Shown: positions 1 through 9,327 of the stretch, piece by piece
Layout: every line of letters begins with the position of its first letter
Numbering within the stretch: the stretch's first letter is position 1
Source of the DNA: Intestinibacter bartlettii
GTDB lineage: Bacteria > Bacillota > Clostridia > Peptostreptococcales > Peptostreptococcaceae
Assembly (NCBI RefSeq): GCF_018917435.1
Contig: NZ_JAHLOQ010000007.1
Location: forward strand, 1 to 64,000
DNA length: 64,000 nt
Reading direction: 5' to 3'
Made by a program: the position numbers and the translations under genes
Notes under the pieces: model-generated
Told to the model about the DNA's origin: nothing
What the model saw: only the letters and a program-made list of their open reading frames with translations
Databases searched by the model: none

Positions 1-774
1 GGATTCGGTGCTGACTTAGGTGCTGAAAAATTCTTAGACATTAAATGTAGAATGGCTAACTTAAAACCTGATGCAGTTATAATAGTTGCAACAGTTAGAG
101 CATTAAAATACAATGGTGGCGTAGCTAAAGCTGACTTAAACGAAGAAAACTTAGAAGCATTAGAAAAAGGTATACCAAACCTATTAAAACACGTTGAAAA
201 CATAACTCAAGTTTATAAATTACCAGCAGTAGTTGCTATAAACGAATTCCCAACTGATACAGAAGCTGAAGTTGAATTAGTTAGAAAGAAATGCCAAGAA
301 TTAGGTGTTAACGTTGCTTTATCTCAAGTATGGGCTAAAGGTGGCGAAGGTGGTATAGAATTAGCTAAAGAAGTTATAAGATTATGTGACGAACCAAATG
401 ACTTCCAATTCTGCTACCCAGATGATTATTCATTAAAAGAAAAAATAAATGCAATAGCAACTAAGATATATGGAGCTGATGGTGTAGATTATACTCCAGA
501 AGCAGAAAAAGAATTAGCTAACTTAGAAAGAATAGGATTCGGAAAAGTTCCTGTTTGTATGGCTAAAACTCAATATTCATTAACTGATGACCAAACTAAA
601 TTAGGTAGACCAACTGGATTTAGAATAACAGTTAGACAAGTTACAATATCTGCAGGTGCAGGATTCGTAGTTGCATTAACTGGTGAAATAATGAAAATGC
701 CAGGACTTCCAAAAGTTCCAGCAGCAGAAAAAATCGATGTTGATGAAAATGGAGTAATATCTGGATTATTCTAA
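1..774 (+). CDS. fhs: Formate-tetrahydrofolate ligase, 3' part (5' end outside window)
   Basis: The reading frame is open from base 1, so the gene is cut by the window edge; 257 C-terminal residues are visible, against about 556 for the family, so roughly the first 300 are missing. The enzyme makes 10-formyl-THF from formate, THF and ATP in the cytoplasm, the first folate step of the methyl branch. The visible part matches the C-terminal half of formyl-THF synthetase, with GADLGAEKF near the edge and a C-terminal GEIMKMPGLPKVPAAEKID stretch typical of the family. The next gene is fchA, as in clostridial Wood-Ljungdahl clusters. Identity is confident. Confidence 0.95.
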   Translation, partial: GFGADLGAEKFLDIKCRMANLKPDAVIIVATVRALKYNGGVAKADLNEENLEALEKGIPNLLKHVENITQVYKLPAVVAINEFPTDTEAEVELVRKKCQELGVNVALSQVWAKGGEGGIELAKEVIRLCDEPNDFQFCYPDDYSLKEKINAIATKIYGADGVDYTPEAEKELANLERIGFGKVPVCMAKTQYSLTDDQTKLGRPTGFRITVRQVTISAGAGFVVALTGEIMKMPGLPKVPAAEKIDVDENGVISGLF

Positions 775-871
775 GGATTTACTGGATTATTCTAGAGATT
801 TATTTTAATATATATATCAGTGTATAAATATTTTCATTATTTATACATAAATGACAAAAGGATTTAATAGA

Positions 872-901
872 GAGAATAGTGTGCTCATGCACACTATTCT
901 C
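872..901 (+). other. Intercistronic hairpin without U-tract (fhs/fchA)
   Basis: Arms 872-884 and 889-901 are perfectly complementary over 13 bp around a TCAT tetraloop. The bases after it are GATAAAAACC, with no run of T, so it does not look like an intrinsic terminator. It lies between two co-directional genes of one pathway, 35 bases before the fchA start. An mRNA processing or stabilising role is inference. It is one of five such hairpins in this region. Confidence 0.7.
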
Positions 902-935
902 GATAAAAACCTAAGATTTAGAAGGAGATATATAA

Positions 936-1568
936 ATGGAAAAAATAGCTGAAAAAAGTTGTATAGGTTTTGTAGATGTATTAGCATCTAAAGCCCCAGT
1001 TCCAGGTGGCGGTGGAGCAGCTGCATTAGTTGGAGCTATAGGTATGGCTTTAGGTAGCATGGTTTGTAACTTAACAACAGGAAAGAAAAAATATGCACAA
1101 TATGAAGAAGATATACAAGCTATATTAGGAAAAGCTAAAACATTACAAGATCAATTACTAGAAATGATTGATAAAGATGCTGAAGGATTTTTCCCACTTT
1201 CTCAAGCTTACGGTTTACCAGCTAATACTGATGAAGAAAAAGCTGCTAAAGAAGTAGAATTAGAAAGATGTTTAAAATTAGCATGTGAAGTGCCTTTCAA
1301 AATAGTTGAACTTTGCAACGAAAGTATAAAATTACATGAAGAATTAGTAGATAAAGGATCAAAACTTGCTATAAGTGATGTAGGTTGTGGTGTTCAAGCT
1401 CTAAGAGGAGCTATATTATCTGCACAACTTAATGTAATAATAAATGTAGGTTTAATGAAAGATAAAGAATATGCTAAAGCATTAGATGAAAAATGTGAAG
1501 CTTTAGTTAAAGAAGGCGTAGAAATTTGCGACGTAGTTTATAATAAAGTAATAGCTGCAATGAGATAA
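936..1568 (+). CDS. fchA: Methenyltetrahydrofolate cyclohydrolase (FTCD-like)
   Basis: This 210-residue protein belongs to the formiminotransferase-cyclodeaminase-like cyclohydrolase family, which interconverts 10-formyl-THF and methenyl-THF. The N-terminus carries the family motif PVPGGGGAAALVGAIG (about residues 22-37), followed by a largely helical chain of normal family length. AGAAGGAGA lies a few bases before the ATG. It follows fhs and precedes folD. Since FolD usually also has cyclohydrolase activity, this gene gives a dedicated enzyme for the step, as in other acetogenic clostridia. Identity is confident. Confidence 0.93.
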   Translation: MEKIAEKSCIGFVDVLASKAPVPGGGGAAALVGAIGMALGSMVCNLTTGKKKYAQYEEDIQAILGKAKTLQDQLLEMIDKDAEGFFPLSQAYGLPANTDEEKAAKEVELERCLKLACEVPFKIVELCNESIKLHEELVDKGSKLAISDVGCGVQALRGAILSAQLNVIINVGLMKDKEYAKALDEKCEALVKEGVEICDVVYNKVIAAMR

Positions 1569-1859
1569 TAAATCAGATTTATTATTTACGATAGCTAAAA
1601 TTTAGTACATAATAAAACTAAATAAAAAATATAGAATAAAACTAAAAAGATAAAAAATAAATGATAAAACCCAAAAAAATAATGTAAATTAAATAAAAAT
1701 AAAAAAATATTTATAGTTAAAAAATAATATATTACTTTTAATAATTTTTTAACAAATGCCTATAATTATATACAACATTTTCCAAATAAAGTGTATAATT
1801 ATAGTATACAAAAATATATAAAACAAAAATAAAATTTAGAAATTAGGGGGCGTTTTAAA
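1569..1859. other. Intergenic gap fchA/folD, nothing firm
   Basis: About 290 bases, extremely A/T-rich. TATAAT hexamers occur at 1761 and 1794, but neither has a convincing -35 box, so a promoter before folD is possible but not supported. No stable hairpin or small reading frame was seen. Confidence 0.4.
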
Positions 1860-2717
1860 ATGGGACAAATAATTAAAGGTAAACCAGTCGGAGATGCATT
1901 AAGCGATCAATTAAAAGTAGAATGCGAAGCATTAGTTAAAGATGGGATTCAACCAAAATTAGCGATATTAAGAGTAGGTGCTAAACCTAATGACCTTTCT
2001 TATGAAAAAGGTGCTTTAAAGAAATGTGAAACAATAGGTATCCAAACAGAAGTTACTGAGTTACCAGAAGGAACAACTCAAGATGAATACATAGCAGCAT
2101 TAGAAAAATTAAATAATGATGCATCAGTAAATGGTATATTAACATTCAGACCATTACCAGAAGGAATAGATGAAGAAGTTATAAAAAATGTTATAGCAGC
2201 AGAAAAAGACGTAGACTGTTTCAGTCCTTTAAATACTGCTAAACTTATGGAAGGTGACAAATCAGGATTCCCACCATGCACACCAACAGCAGTTGTAGAA
2301 ATATTAAAACACTATAATGTACCACTAAATGGAGCTAACGTAGTAGTATTAGGTAGATCTATGGTTGTTGGTAAACCAGCAGCAATGTTATTATTAGCAG
2401 AAAATGCAACAGTAACAATTTGTCATTCAAGAACTAAAGACTTACCAAAAGTTTGTGCTGAAGCAGATGTTTTAGTTGCAGGTGTTGGTAGAGCTAGAAT
2501 GGTTAAAGCTGACTACGTTAAAGAAGGTGCAGTAGTTATAGATGTTGGTATAAATGCTAAACCAGAAGGTGGCGGAATCTGTGGTGACGTTGATACAGAT
2601 GATGTAGTAGAAAAAGCATCTATGGTAACTCCAGTTCCAGCAGGTGTTGGATCAGTTACTACTTCAATTCTTGCTAAACATGTTATAAAAGCTTGTAAAC
2701 AACAAAATAACAAATAA
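1860..2717 (+). CDS. folD: Bifunctional methylene-THF dehydrogenase/methenyl-THF cyclohydrolase
   Basis: A 285-residue FolD of normal length. It carries the catalytic region with Tyr48 and Lys54 (SYEKGALKK), the dinucleotide-binding motif GRSMVVGKPAAMLL and the C-terminal PVPAGVGSVTTSIL signature. It reduces methenyl-THF to methylene-THF with NAD(P)H and can also hydrate methenyl-THF. TTAGGGGGC precedes the ATG. It lies between fchA and metV/metF, so the methyl branch is in reaction order. Which nucleotide it uses cannot be told by eye. Confidence 0.95.
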   Translation: MGQIIKGKPVGDALSDQLKVECEALVKDGIQPKLAILRVGAKPNDLSYEKGALKKCETIGIQTEVTELPEGTTQDEYIAALEKLNNDASVNGILTFRPLPEGIDEEVIKNVIAAEKDVDCFSPLNTAKLMEGDKSGFPPCTPTAVVEILKHYNVPLNGANVVVLGRSMVVGKPAAMLLLAENATVTICHSRTKDLPKVCAEADVLVAGVGRARMVKADYVKEGAVVIDVGINAKPEGGGICGDVDTDDVVEKASMVTPVPAGVGSVTTSILAKHVIKACKQQNNK

Positions 2718-2759
2718 TTTTCTATAGATTTTTAAAATTCAAATTGGGGGGAAAATCGT

Positions 2760-3434
2760 ATGGTAATTTCTGAAAGAAAACCAATGGAAGAAATATTAGG
2801 ATTCTTAAAAGGATGCGAAAAAGTAATACTTGTTGGATGTGGACAATGTGCTTCAGCATGTAAAGTTGGTGGAGCTCCTGAAATAGAAGAAATGACAGCT
2901 TTATTAGAAGCTGAAGGTAAAACAGTTTTAGGTAGCGTAATACCAGACTCTACTTGTAACTTACTTTTAAATAAAAAAGAATTAAAATCTGTAAAAGAAC
3001 AATTAAAAGAAGCAGATGCAGTATTATCTCTAGCATGTGGAGATGGTACTCAAACTATAATGAAAAACACTAAAAAACAAAACATACCTGTTTATCCAGC
3101 AAACAACACAATGTTTATAGGGGAAGTTGAAAGAGTTGGTAAATTCGAAGAAGCTTGTAAAGCATGTGGTGAATGTGAACTTGGATGGACTGGAGGTATA
3201 TGCCCAGTAACTATGTGTGCTAAAGGCTTAGTAAATGGAGCTTGCGGTGGAGCTAAAAATGGTAAATGTGAAGTTAGCCCTGACAATGACTGTGCATGGG
3301 TATTAATCTATGAAAGACTTAAAGAATTAGGTCAATTAGATAACTTAAAAGAAGTTAGACCACCTAAAGATTATTCTAAACAACTTAATCCAAGACGTTT
3401 AGATGCTAATAAGAAAGCAAGCGCAGAAGCTTAA
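2760..3434 (+). CDS. metV: MetV, cysteine-rich partner subunit of methylene-THF reductase
   Basis: This 224-residue protein matches the MetV (MTHFR C-terminal-like) family that partners MetF in acetogens. Cysteines cluster near the N-terminus (GCGQCASAC) and in the last third (CKACGEC, then CPVTMC, CGG and further cysteines), consistent with Fe-S and/or zinc binding. It is thought to pass electrons to the flavin of MetF. It lies 34 bases before metF behind a GGGGGG ribosome binding site. No rnfC2 gene is next to the pair, so this is a plain MetVF arrangement; the electron donor is not shown by the sequence. Confidence 0.9.
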   Translation: MVISERKPMEEILGFLKGCEKVILVGCGQCASACKVGGAPEIEEMTALLEAEGKTVLGSVIPDSTCNLLLNKKELKSVKEQLKEADAVLSLACGDGTQTIMKNTKKQNIPVYPANNTMFIGEVERVGKFEEACKACGECELGWTGGICPVTMCAKGLVNGACGGAKNGKCEVSPDNDCAWVLIYERLKELGQLDNLKEVRPPKDYSKQLNPRRLDANKKASAEA

Positions 3435-3468
3435 AAACAAAGGTTATTATTAAAGGGGGATTTTTTAG

Positions 3469-4350
3469 ATGAGTAAGTTAAGAGAAGCATTCGAAAAAGG
3501 TGAATTTGCAATAACTGCTGAAATGGCACCTCCAAAAGGAACTGATTTATCACATTTAGCAGAATGTGCAAAATTAGTTATTGGTAGAGTACATGCAGCT
3601 AACGTTACAGACAATCAATCTGCTGTAATGAGAACTTCATCTCTTGCTACATGTAAAATGTTAAAAGATTTAGGATTAGAACCAGTTATACAAATGACAG
3701 GTAGAGATAGAAACAGAATTGCTATAGAAAGTGAAATGCTTTCTGCTGGATTCTTTGGAATAGATAACTTATTAGCTTTAACAGGTGACCATGTCTGTGT
3801 AGGTGACCACAAACAAGCTAAACCAGTATTTGACTTAGATGCTGTTAGTATATTATCTACAGCAACTATGATGAATAATGGTACTGATAGTACAGGATTA
3901 GAATTAAAAGGTAAAACAGACTTCTTCCTAGGAGCTTGTGTTACTCCAGAATATGATCCAATAGAAGTACAATTATTAAAAATGGAAAAGAAAATAAAAG
4001 CTGGAGCTAAATTCTTCCAAACTCAAGCTGTTTATGATATAGAACATATGAGAAAATTCAGAGAATTAACTAGAGATATGGACTGTAAAGTAATGGCTGG
4101 TATAGTTCCACTTAAATCACCAGGAATGGCAAAATTCATGACTGCTAACGTTCCAGGTATATTCGTTCCAGATGATCAAATCGAAAGATTAAAAGCTGCT
4201 GGTAAAGGAAACTATGTAGCTGAAGGTATAAAAATGGCTGGTGAATTCATCAAACAATTAAAAGAAGAAGATCTTTGTGATGGCGTTCATATAATGGCTA
4301 TAGGTGCAGAAGAAAATGTACCACTAATATTAGATGCTGCAGGTTTATAA
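3469..4350 (+). CDS. metF: Methylenetetrahydrofolate reductase catalytic subunit
   Basis: A 293-residue TIM-barrel flavoprotein of the MTHFR family. It reduces methylene-THF to methyl-THF, the last folate step before methyl transfer to the corrinoid protein. Family features include an N-terminal TAEMAPPKGTD strand, the ALTGDHV flavin-site strand and the QAVYD motif late in the barrel. AAAGGGGGA precedes the ATG. It follows metV directly, with which it should form a complex. Identity is confident. Confidence 0.94.
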   Translation: MSKLREAFEKGEFAITAEMAPPKGTDLSHLAECAKLVIGRVHAANVTDNQSAVMRTSSLATCKMLKDLGLEPVIQMTGRDRNRIAIESEMLSAGFFGIDNLLALTGDHVCVGDHKQAKPVFDLDAVSILSTATMMNNGTDSTGLELKGKTDFFLGACVTPEYDPIEVQLLKMEKKIKAGAKFFQTQAVYDIEHMRKFRELTRDMDCKVMAGIVPLKSPGMAKFMTANVPGIFVPDDQIERLKAAGKGNYVAEGIKMAGEFIKQLKEEDLCDGVHIMAIGAEENVPLILDAAGL

Positions 4351-4484
4351 GATATATCTGTTTAAGAATTATAATTTATAAGGTATATTCTCTAAAAAAT
4401 GACATGAAACTATAAGTTTTCATACGATTTGAGAAAAAATCTAAAAATAATTGTAAAAATTTAACAGAAATACAAGCTAAATGG

Positions 4485-4534
4485 GTCTATATTAGCTATA
4501 ATATAGATAGAGCTATGTTATATCTAATATAGAC
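4485..4534 (+). other. Long intercistronic hairpin (metF/lpdA)
   Basis: The outer arms 4485-4494 and 4525-4534 pair perfectly (10 bp). The stem continues inward through 4495-4506 with 4513-4524 with one mismatch and one G-U pair, around a 6-base loop, giving about 22 bp in all. It is followed by TTTAATAATAA, which is not a terminator U-tract. It lies 134 bases after metF and 57 before lpdA. A role in mRNA processing or in dampening expression is inference. Confidence 0.65.
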
Positions 4535-4590
4535 TTTAATAATAAATAATTAAACTATAAAACATACAAGGTAAATGGGGGAAATAACAT

Positions 4591-5979
4591 ATGAAAGTAG
4601 CAGTAATAGGAGGCGGCCCAGGAGGATATGTAGCAGCTTTAAAAGCAGCTATGCTTGGTGCTGAAGTAACTGTAATTGAAAAAAACAAATTAGGCGGTAC
4701 TTGCTTAAACGTAGGTTGTATACCAACAAAAGCTTTATTAGCTTCTGCTGATGTTTTAAGAACTGTGAAAGAAGCTAAAGACTTTGGTATAGAAGTTGAA
4801 GGCGATGTTAAACCTGATTTTAATGCTATAATAGAAAGAAAACAAAAAGTAACTGATGAATTAGTAGCAGGAATCCAATTCTTATTTGACAAAAGAGGTG
4901 TTAAAAAGATAGATGGATTTGGTAAATTAGTAGATAAAAATACTATAGAAGTTACTAAAGCAGATGGTACTGTAGAAACAGTTGTAGCTGATAAAATAAT
5001 ATTAGCTAATGGATCTATTCCAACTGTATTCCCGGGAATGCCTTACAATGGTAAAAACGTAATAACTTCTGATGAAGTTTTAAGTTTACCAAAACAACCA
5101 GAATCATTAATAATAGTAGGTGGAGGAGTTATAGGTAGTGAAATAGGACAATTCTTCGCTACAATAGGAACTAAAGTAACAATAGTTGAAATGGCTCCAC
5201 AAATACTAGGAAGAATGGATTCTGAAGCAGCTAAAAATTTAACTAGACAATTCAAAAAAGATAAAATCAAAGTTATGACTGGTGTAGGTGCAGACAACTA
5301 CATAGTTAATGACGATTCAGTAAAAATAGAATTAAATAATGGTAAATCAGTAGAAGCTGAAATGGTATTACTTTGCGTAGGTAGAAGACCTAACTTAGCT
5401 AACTCTGGTGTTGAAGAAGTTGGTATAGAAATGGCACCAAGAGGATTTATAAAAGTTAATGAATACCTAGAAACAAGTGTTGAAGGTATATACGCAATAG
5501 GTGATATAATACCAGGAGCAATGCTTGCTCACGTTGCATCTGCTGAAGGTATGGTAGCAGCTGAAAATGCTGTTAAAGGTAACAGCGAAACAGTTAACTA
5601 TAAAGCTATACCAAGCTGTGTTTATACTGAACCAGAAGTATCTGGCGTTGGTGTAACAGAAGACGAATTAAAAGCTAACGGTACTCCATACCATGTTGGT
5701 AGATTCGAATTCAGAGCTTTAGGTAAAGCAAAAGCAATAGGTAAATTACAAGGATTCATAAAAGTTATGGCTGACGAAGATGACACTATAATAGGTGCTT
5801 CTCTAGTTGGACCTCATGTAACTGACCTATTAACAGAATTATCTTTAGCTGTAGGTTTAGGATTAAAAGCTAAAGATGTAGGTAAAGTAATACATGCTCA
5901 TCCAAGTTTATCTGAAGGTTTAATGGAAGCTATACATGATATACATGGTGAATGTGTACATGCTATACCAAAAAAATAA
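4591..5979 (+). CDS. lpdA: Dihydrolipoamide dehydrogenase
   Basis: A 462-residue class I pyridine-nucleotide disulfide oxidoreductase without an added lipoyl domain. It has the N-terminal FAD motif GGGPGGYVA, the redox pair Cys38/Cys43 in GGTCLNVGC, a second dinucleotide fold at IVGGGVIGSE, the GDI motif and the C-terminal HAHPSLSE catalytic His-Glu region. It oxidises dihydrolipoyl groups with NAD+. It sits between metF and cooC, and its likely protein substrate, the lipoylated H protein, is encoded later in the same cluster (12397). No glycine-cleavage P or T gene is present, so its job here is open. Confidence 0.92.
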   Translation: MKVAVIGGGPGGYVAALKAAMLGAEVTVIEKNKLGGTCLNVGCIPTKALLASADVLRTVKEAKDFGIEVEGDVKPDFNAIIERKQKVTDELVAGIQFLFDKRGVKKIDGFGKLVDKNTIEVTKADGTVETVVADKIILANGSIPTVFPGMPYNGKNVITSDEVLSLPKQPESLIIVGGGVIGSEIGQFFATIGTKVTIVEMAPQILGRMDSEAAKNLTRQFKKDKIKVMTGVGADNYIVNDDSVKIELNNGKSVEAEMVLLCVGRRPNLANSGVEEVGIEMAPRGFIKVNEYLETSVEGIYAIGDIIPGAMLAHVASAEGMVAAENAVKGNSETVNYKAIPSCVYTEPEVSGVGVTEDELKANGTPYHVGRFEFRALGKAKAIGKLQGFIKVMADEDDTIIGASLVGPHVTDLLTELSLAVGLGLKAKDVGKVIHAHPSLSEGLMEAIHDIHGECVHAIPKK

Positions 5980-6056
5980 TTTGAGAGCACAGAGTTTGAC
6001 ATAATTAGAAAAAAGCTCTGTTGTGATAACACTTAATTCAAGGGGGATATCATAAG

Positions 6057-6827
6057 ATGACTTATAACATTGCTGTAGCCGGCAAAGGCGGAGTTGGTAA
6101 AACTAGTCTAACAGGGCTTTTAATTGACACATTAGTAAAACAAAAAAAGGATCCAATTCTAGTAGTTGATGCAGATGCAAACTGCAATTTATATGAAGTA
6201 TTAGGAACAGAGGAGCCAGAAACAATTGGACATATTAGAGAAGTAGCTAATATGACTGAAAAAAATGGAGATTCATTTCCTGGGGGAATGACTAAAGCTC
6301 AATTCTTACAATGGCAACTAAGCATGATTTTAGAAGAAGGCGATGGATACGACATGTTAGTTATGGGTAGATCAGAAGGAGAAGGTTGCTATTGTTTCGT
6401 AAATGGAATATTAAAACAACAAGTCCAAAAAATTTCAGATCACTATAAATATGTAATCACTGATAATGAAGCAGGTATGGAACATATAAGTAGAAAACTT
6501 ACTAAACATGTTGATACTCTTATATTAGTTAGTGATTGTGCAAAACGTAGTATCCAAGCAGTTGCAAGAATCAGAGATTTAGCAAAAGAAATGAATTTAA
6601 GCGTTGGCAAAATAGGATTAATCGTTAATAAAGCTCCTAACGGAGAATTAAGTAATGGTGTTAAAGAAGAGATTGAAAAATATGGCTTAGATTTATTTGG
6701 AGTAGTTCCTTCAGATGAATTAATATATGAATATGATTCAGAAGGTATACCACTTGTGAAATTACCTGATGATTCAAAATCTAGAGTAGCACTACAAAAA
6801 ATAATAGAAACTCTAGACTTGCCTTAA
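6057..6827 (+). CDS. cooC: CODH nickel-insertion ATPase CooC
   Basis: A 256-residue SIMIBI-class P-loop ATPase of the CooC/AcsF family, which loads nickel into CO dehydrogenase and/or acetyl-CoA synthase. The Walker A is deviant (GKGGVGKTS, residues 9-17), VVDADANCN follows as the second P-loop-family motif, and the CYC motif (Cys111, Cys113) matches the CXC that binds metal at the dimer interface in known CooC. It lies between lpdA and acsD. Whether it serves CODH, ACS or both cannot be decided here; cooS itself is outside the window. Confidence 0.92.
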   Translation: MTYNIAVAGKGGVGKTSLTGLLIDTLVKQKKDPILVVDADANCNLYEVLGTEEPETIGHIREVANMTEKNGDSFPGGMTKAQFLQWQLSMILEEGDGYDMLVMGRSEGEGCYCFVNGILKQQVQKISDHYKYVITDNEAGMEHISRKLTKHVDTLILVSDCAKRSIQAVARIRDLAKEMNLSVGKIGLIVNKAPNGELSNGVKEEIEKYGLDLFGVVPSDELIYEYDSEGIPLVKLPDDSKSRVALQKIIETLDLP

Positions 6828-6877
6828 TATATAATAGGCGCATTATAAATTAAAATAGGCTTAAGGGGGAAAAAGAT

Positions 6878-7822
6878 ATGGCATTTAAAATGTCTACTCA
6901 AAAAGTTACTGGAACAGTTAATGTAGTAGAAATAGGTACAGGAGATAAAGCTATAAAATTAGGAGGAGAACAAGTTCTACCTTTCTATAGCTTTGATGGT
7001 GAAACAGGAAATGCACCAGTTGTTGGAGCAGAAATATCAGATGAAAAACCAGCAGAATGGATAGATTGCTATGAAAAAATCTATGGTGATGTTTGGGATG
7101 ATCCAGCAAAATGGGCTAAATATGTTGAAGACAATACTGAAGCAGATTTTATATGCTTAAGATTTAATGGAGCATCTCCAGATGGAGCTGATAAATCTCC
7201 AGAAGAATGTGCAGAAGTAGCAAAAGCTGTTGCTGATGCTATAACTTTACCATTAGTAGTTGCTGGATGTGGTAACGCAGAAAAAGACGGTAAAGTATTT
7301 GATAAAGTTTCTGCTGCACTAGAAGGAAAAAATATATTAGTAATGTCAGCTGTAGAAGAAAACTACAAAGCAGTTGGTGCTGCTGCTGGTATGGCTTATG
7401 GTCAAAAAGTTGCTGCAGAATCTGCAGTTGATATAAACTTAGCTAAACAAATGAATGTATTACTTACTCAATTAGGCGTTAAACAAGAAAATATAGTTAT
7501 GAATGTTGGTTGTTCAGCAGTTGGTTATGGTTATGAATATGTTGCATCTACTATGGATAGAGTTAGATTAGCAGCTTTCAACCAAAATGATAAAGCATTA
7601 CAAATACCAATAATAACTCCAGTTTCATTCGAAGTTGGTCACGTTAAAGAAGCAATAGCTACTGAAGCTGACGTACCAGAATGGGGAAATAATGAAGCTA
7701 GAACAATAGGTATGGAAGTATCTACAGCTGCAAGTGTAATCATAGGTGGATCAAATGCAGTAATACTTCGTCATCCAGAATCAATGAAAACTATAAAAAA
7801 TTTAGTAAACGCTTTAGCGTAA
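6878..7822 (+). CDS. acsD: Corrinoid iron-sulfur protein, small (delta) subunit
   Basis: A 314-residue TIM-barrel protein that pairs with AcsC to form the corrinoid Fe-S protein, the methyl carrier between AcsE and acetyl-CoA synthase. Family features include GGEQVLPFYSFDGE near the N-terminus, FICLRFNGASPDG, and VMNVGCSAVGYGYEY. Length is normal. TTAAGGGGGA precedes the ATG, and acsC follows after 33 bases, as expected for two subunits made in equal amounts. Confidence 0.94.
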   Translation: MAFKMSTQKVTGTVNVVEIGTGDKAIKLGGEQVLPFYSFDGETGNAPVVGAEISDEKPAEWIDCYEKIYGDVWDDPAKWAKYVEDNTEADFICLRFNGASPDGADKSPEECAEVAKAVADAITLPLVVAGCGNAEKDGKVFDKVSAALEGKNILVMSAVEENYKAVGAAAGMAYGQKVAAESAVDINLAKQMNVLLTQLGVKQENIVMNVGCSAVGYGYEYVASTMDRVRLAAFNQNDKALQIPIITPVSFEVGHVKEAIATEADVPEWGNNEARTIGMEVSTAASVIIGGSNAVILRHPESMKTIKNLVNALA

Positions 7823-7855
7823 TATAATTATTTGTAAGGTTAGGGGGAAATAATA

Positions 7856-9211
7856 ATGGCATTAAAAGCATTAGATATATTTAAATTAACACCAAAGAAA
7901 AACTGTAAGGAATGTGGATTCCCAACTTGTATGGCTTTCTCTATGAAAGTTGCAAGTGGGGCTGTAGAAGTTTCTGCTTGTCCAAAAATGGCTCCAGAAG
8001 CATTAGCTAAATTAGCTGCTGCTACTGCACCTCCAATGAAAACTTTAAAAGTTGGAGCTGGTGAAAGCGAATATGAACTAGGCGGAGAAACTGTTTTATT
8101 CAGACATGAAAAAACTTTAGTAAATAGAAATAGATATGCTGTTAAATTCTGTGATTGCATGGATGAAGCTGCAGTAGATGCTAAAATAGAAGGAATGAAA
8201 GTTGTTAACTATGAAAGAATCGGTGAAATAATGAAACCTGAATTCGCATATGTTAAATACAACGATAATAAAGATAACTTTTTAGCAATAATAAATAAAA
8301 TAAAATCTAGTGATGTTGAATGTGCATATGTATTAGAAGTTGCAGATGCTGACGTTGCTAAAGAAGCTGTTGCTGCATTAGCTGGATTAAAACCAGTTGT
8401 AATAGGAGCTAACAAAGATAACTTTGCTGCTATGATAGATGTAGTTAAAGCAGATGGTTTAGCTTTAGGGGTACAAGGAGCTAACTTAGAAGAATTATAT
8501 ACTACTGTTCAAGCTATAGAAGCTGCTGATTACAAAGAATTAATAATAGATGTAACTGGTGAAACAGTAAAAGATACTTATGTAAATGCTGTACAAGTTA
8601 GAAGAATAGCATTAAAAGAAGGAGATAGAAGTTTTGGTTATCCATCATTCGTAAATGTAGCTAAATTAGCTAACGGAGATGCTAACTTAGAAATAGCTTT
8701 ATCTTCAGTATTCACAGTTAAATACGGAACTATATTAGCTGTAGAAGATATGACTTATGCAAAAGCTTTACCACTATATGCATTAAGACAAAATATCTTC
8801 ACTGACCCTCAAAAACCAATGAGAGTTGAAGCTAAAGTTTATCCATTAAATAACCCAGATAAAACTTCTCCAGTATTATGTTCAGTTGACTTCGCATTAA
8901 CTTACTTCACAATAACTGGTGATATAGAAGCATCTAAAGTACCATGCTGGTTAATGATACCAGATGCTGGTGGATATTCTGTTCTTACTGCTTGGTCTGC
9001 AGGTAAATTCGGTGGATCTGTTATAGGTGCATTTGCTAAAGAATGTAACATAGAAAGCTACACTGATTGCAGAGATATAGTTATACCAGGTAAATTAGCA
9101 GTTATAAAACCAGACGTAGCTGATAATATGCCAGGATGGAATGTTGTTGTAGGACCATTAGAATCTATGGAACTTCCAAAATTCTTAAAAGAATATGCTG
9201 CTAATCACTAA
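7856..9211 (+). CDS. acsC: Corrinoid iron-sulfur protein, large (gamma) subunit
   Basis: A 451-residue protein. The N-terminal Fe-S domain has Cys17, Cys20, Cys25 and Cys42 (CKECGFPTC...CP), the pattern that binds the low-potential 4Fe-4S cluster; a TIM barrel and C-terminal cobamide-binding domain follow. It carries the B12 cofactor that accepts the methyl group from methyl-THF and donates it to acetyl-CoA synthase. Length is normal. AcsV, encoded at 13344 behind a cobalamin riboswitch, is its expected reactivase. Confidence 0.94.
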   Translation: MALKALDIFKLTPKKNCKECGFPTCMAFSMKVASGAVEVSACPKMAPEALAKLAAATAPPMKTLKVGAGESEYELGGETVLFRHEKTLVNRNRYAVKFCDCMDEAAVDAKIEGMKVVNYERIGEIMKPEFAYVKYNDNKDNFLAIINKIKSSDVECAYVLEVADADVAKEAVAALAGLKPVVIGANKDNFAAMIDVVKADGLALGVQGANLEELYTTVQAIEAADYKELIIDVTGETVKDTYVNAVQVRRIALKEGDRSFGYPSFVNVAKLANGDANLEIALSSVFTVKYGTILAVEDMTYAKALPLYALRQNIFTDPQKPMRVEAKVYPLNNPDKTSPVLCSVDFALTYFTITGDIEASKVPCWLMIPDAGGYSVLTAWSAGKFGGSVIGAFAKECNIESYTDCRDIVIPGKLAVIKPDVADNMPGWNVVVGPLESMELPKFLKEYAANH

Positions 9212-9262
9212 TCTGAACTAGTAACAAATCGCTTATAAATTTAATTTAAAATGAAATTATAC

Positions 9263-9294
9263 CTAGGAACTAGGGGATAACCCTATGTTCCTAG
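9263..9294 (+). other. Intercistronic hairpin without U-tract (acsC/acsE)
   Basis: CTAGGAAC (9263-9270) pairs with GTTCCTAG (9287-9294), and TAGGG (9271-9275) pairs with CCCTA (9281-9285) with one bulged base, giving 13 bp around a short loop. The following bases are CCATAATAG, without a T-run. It lies 33 bases before the acsE start. Same class as the hairpins at 872, 4485, 10164 and 15295. Confidence 0.7.
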
Positions 9295-9327
9295 CCATAA
9301 TAGAAAAATTCTAAGGGGGATATAAGT

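Noticed and set aside
4536-4892. 118-codon minus-strand frame opposite lpdA
   Set aside because: It lies antisense to a strongly conserved enzyme gene, has no ribosome binding site and encodes no recognisable protein.
5985-6024. Hairpin between lpdA and cooC
   Set aside because: Only six clean base pairs (ACAGAG/CTCTGT); too weak to add to the intercistronic hairpin set.
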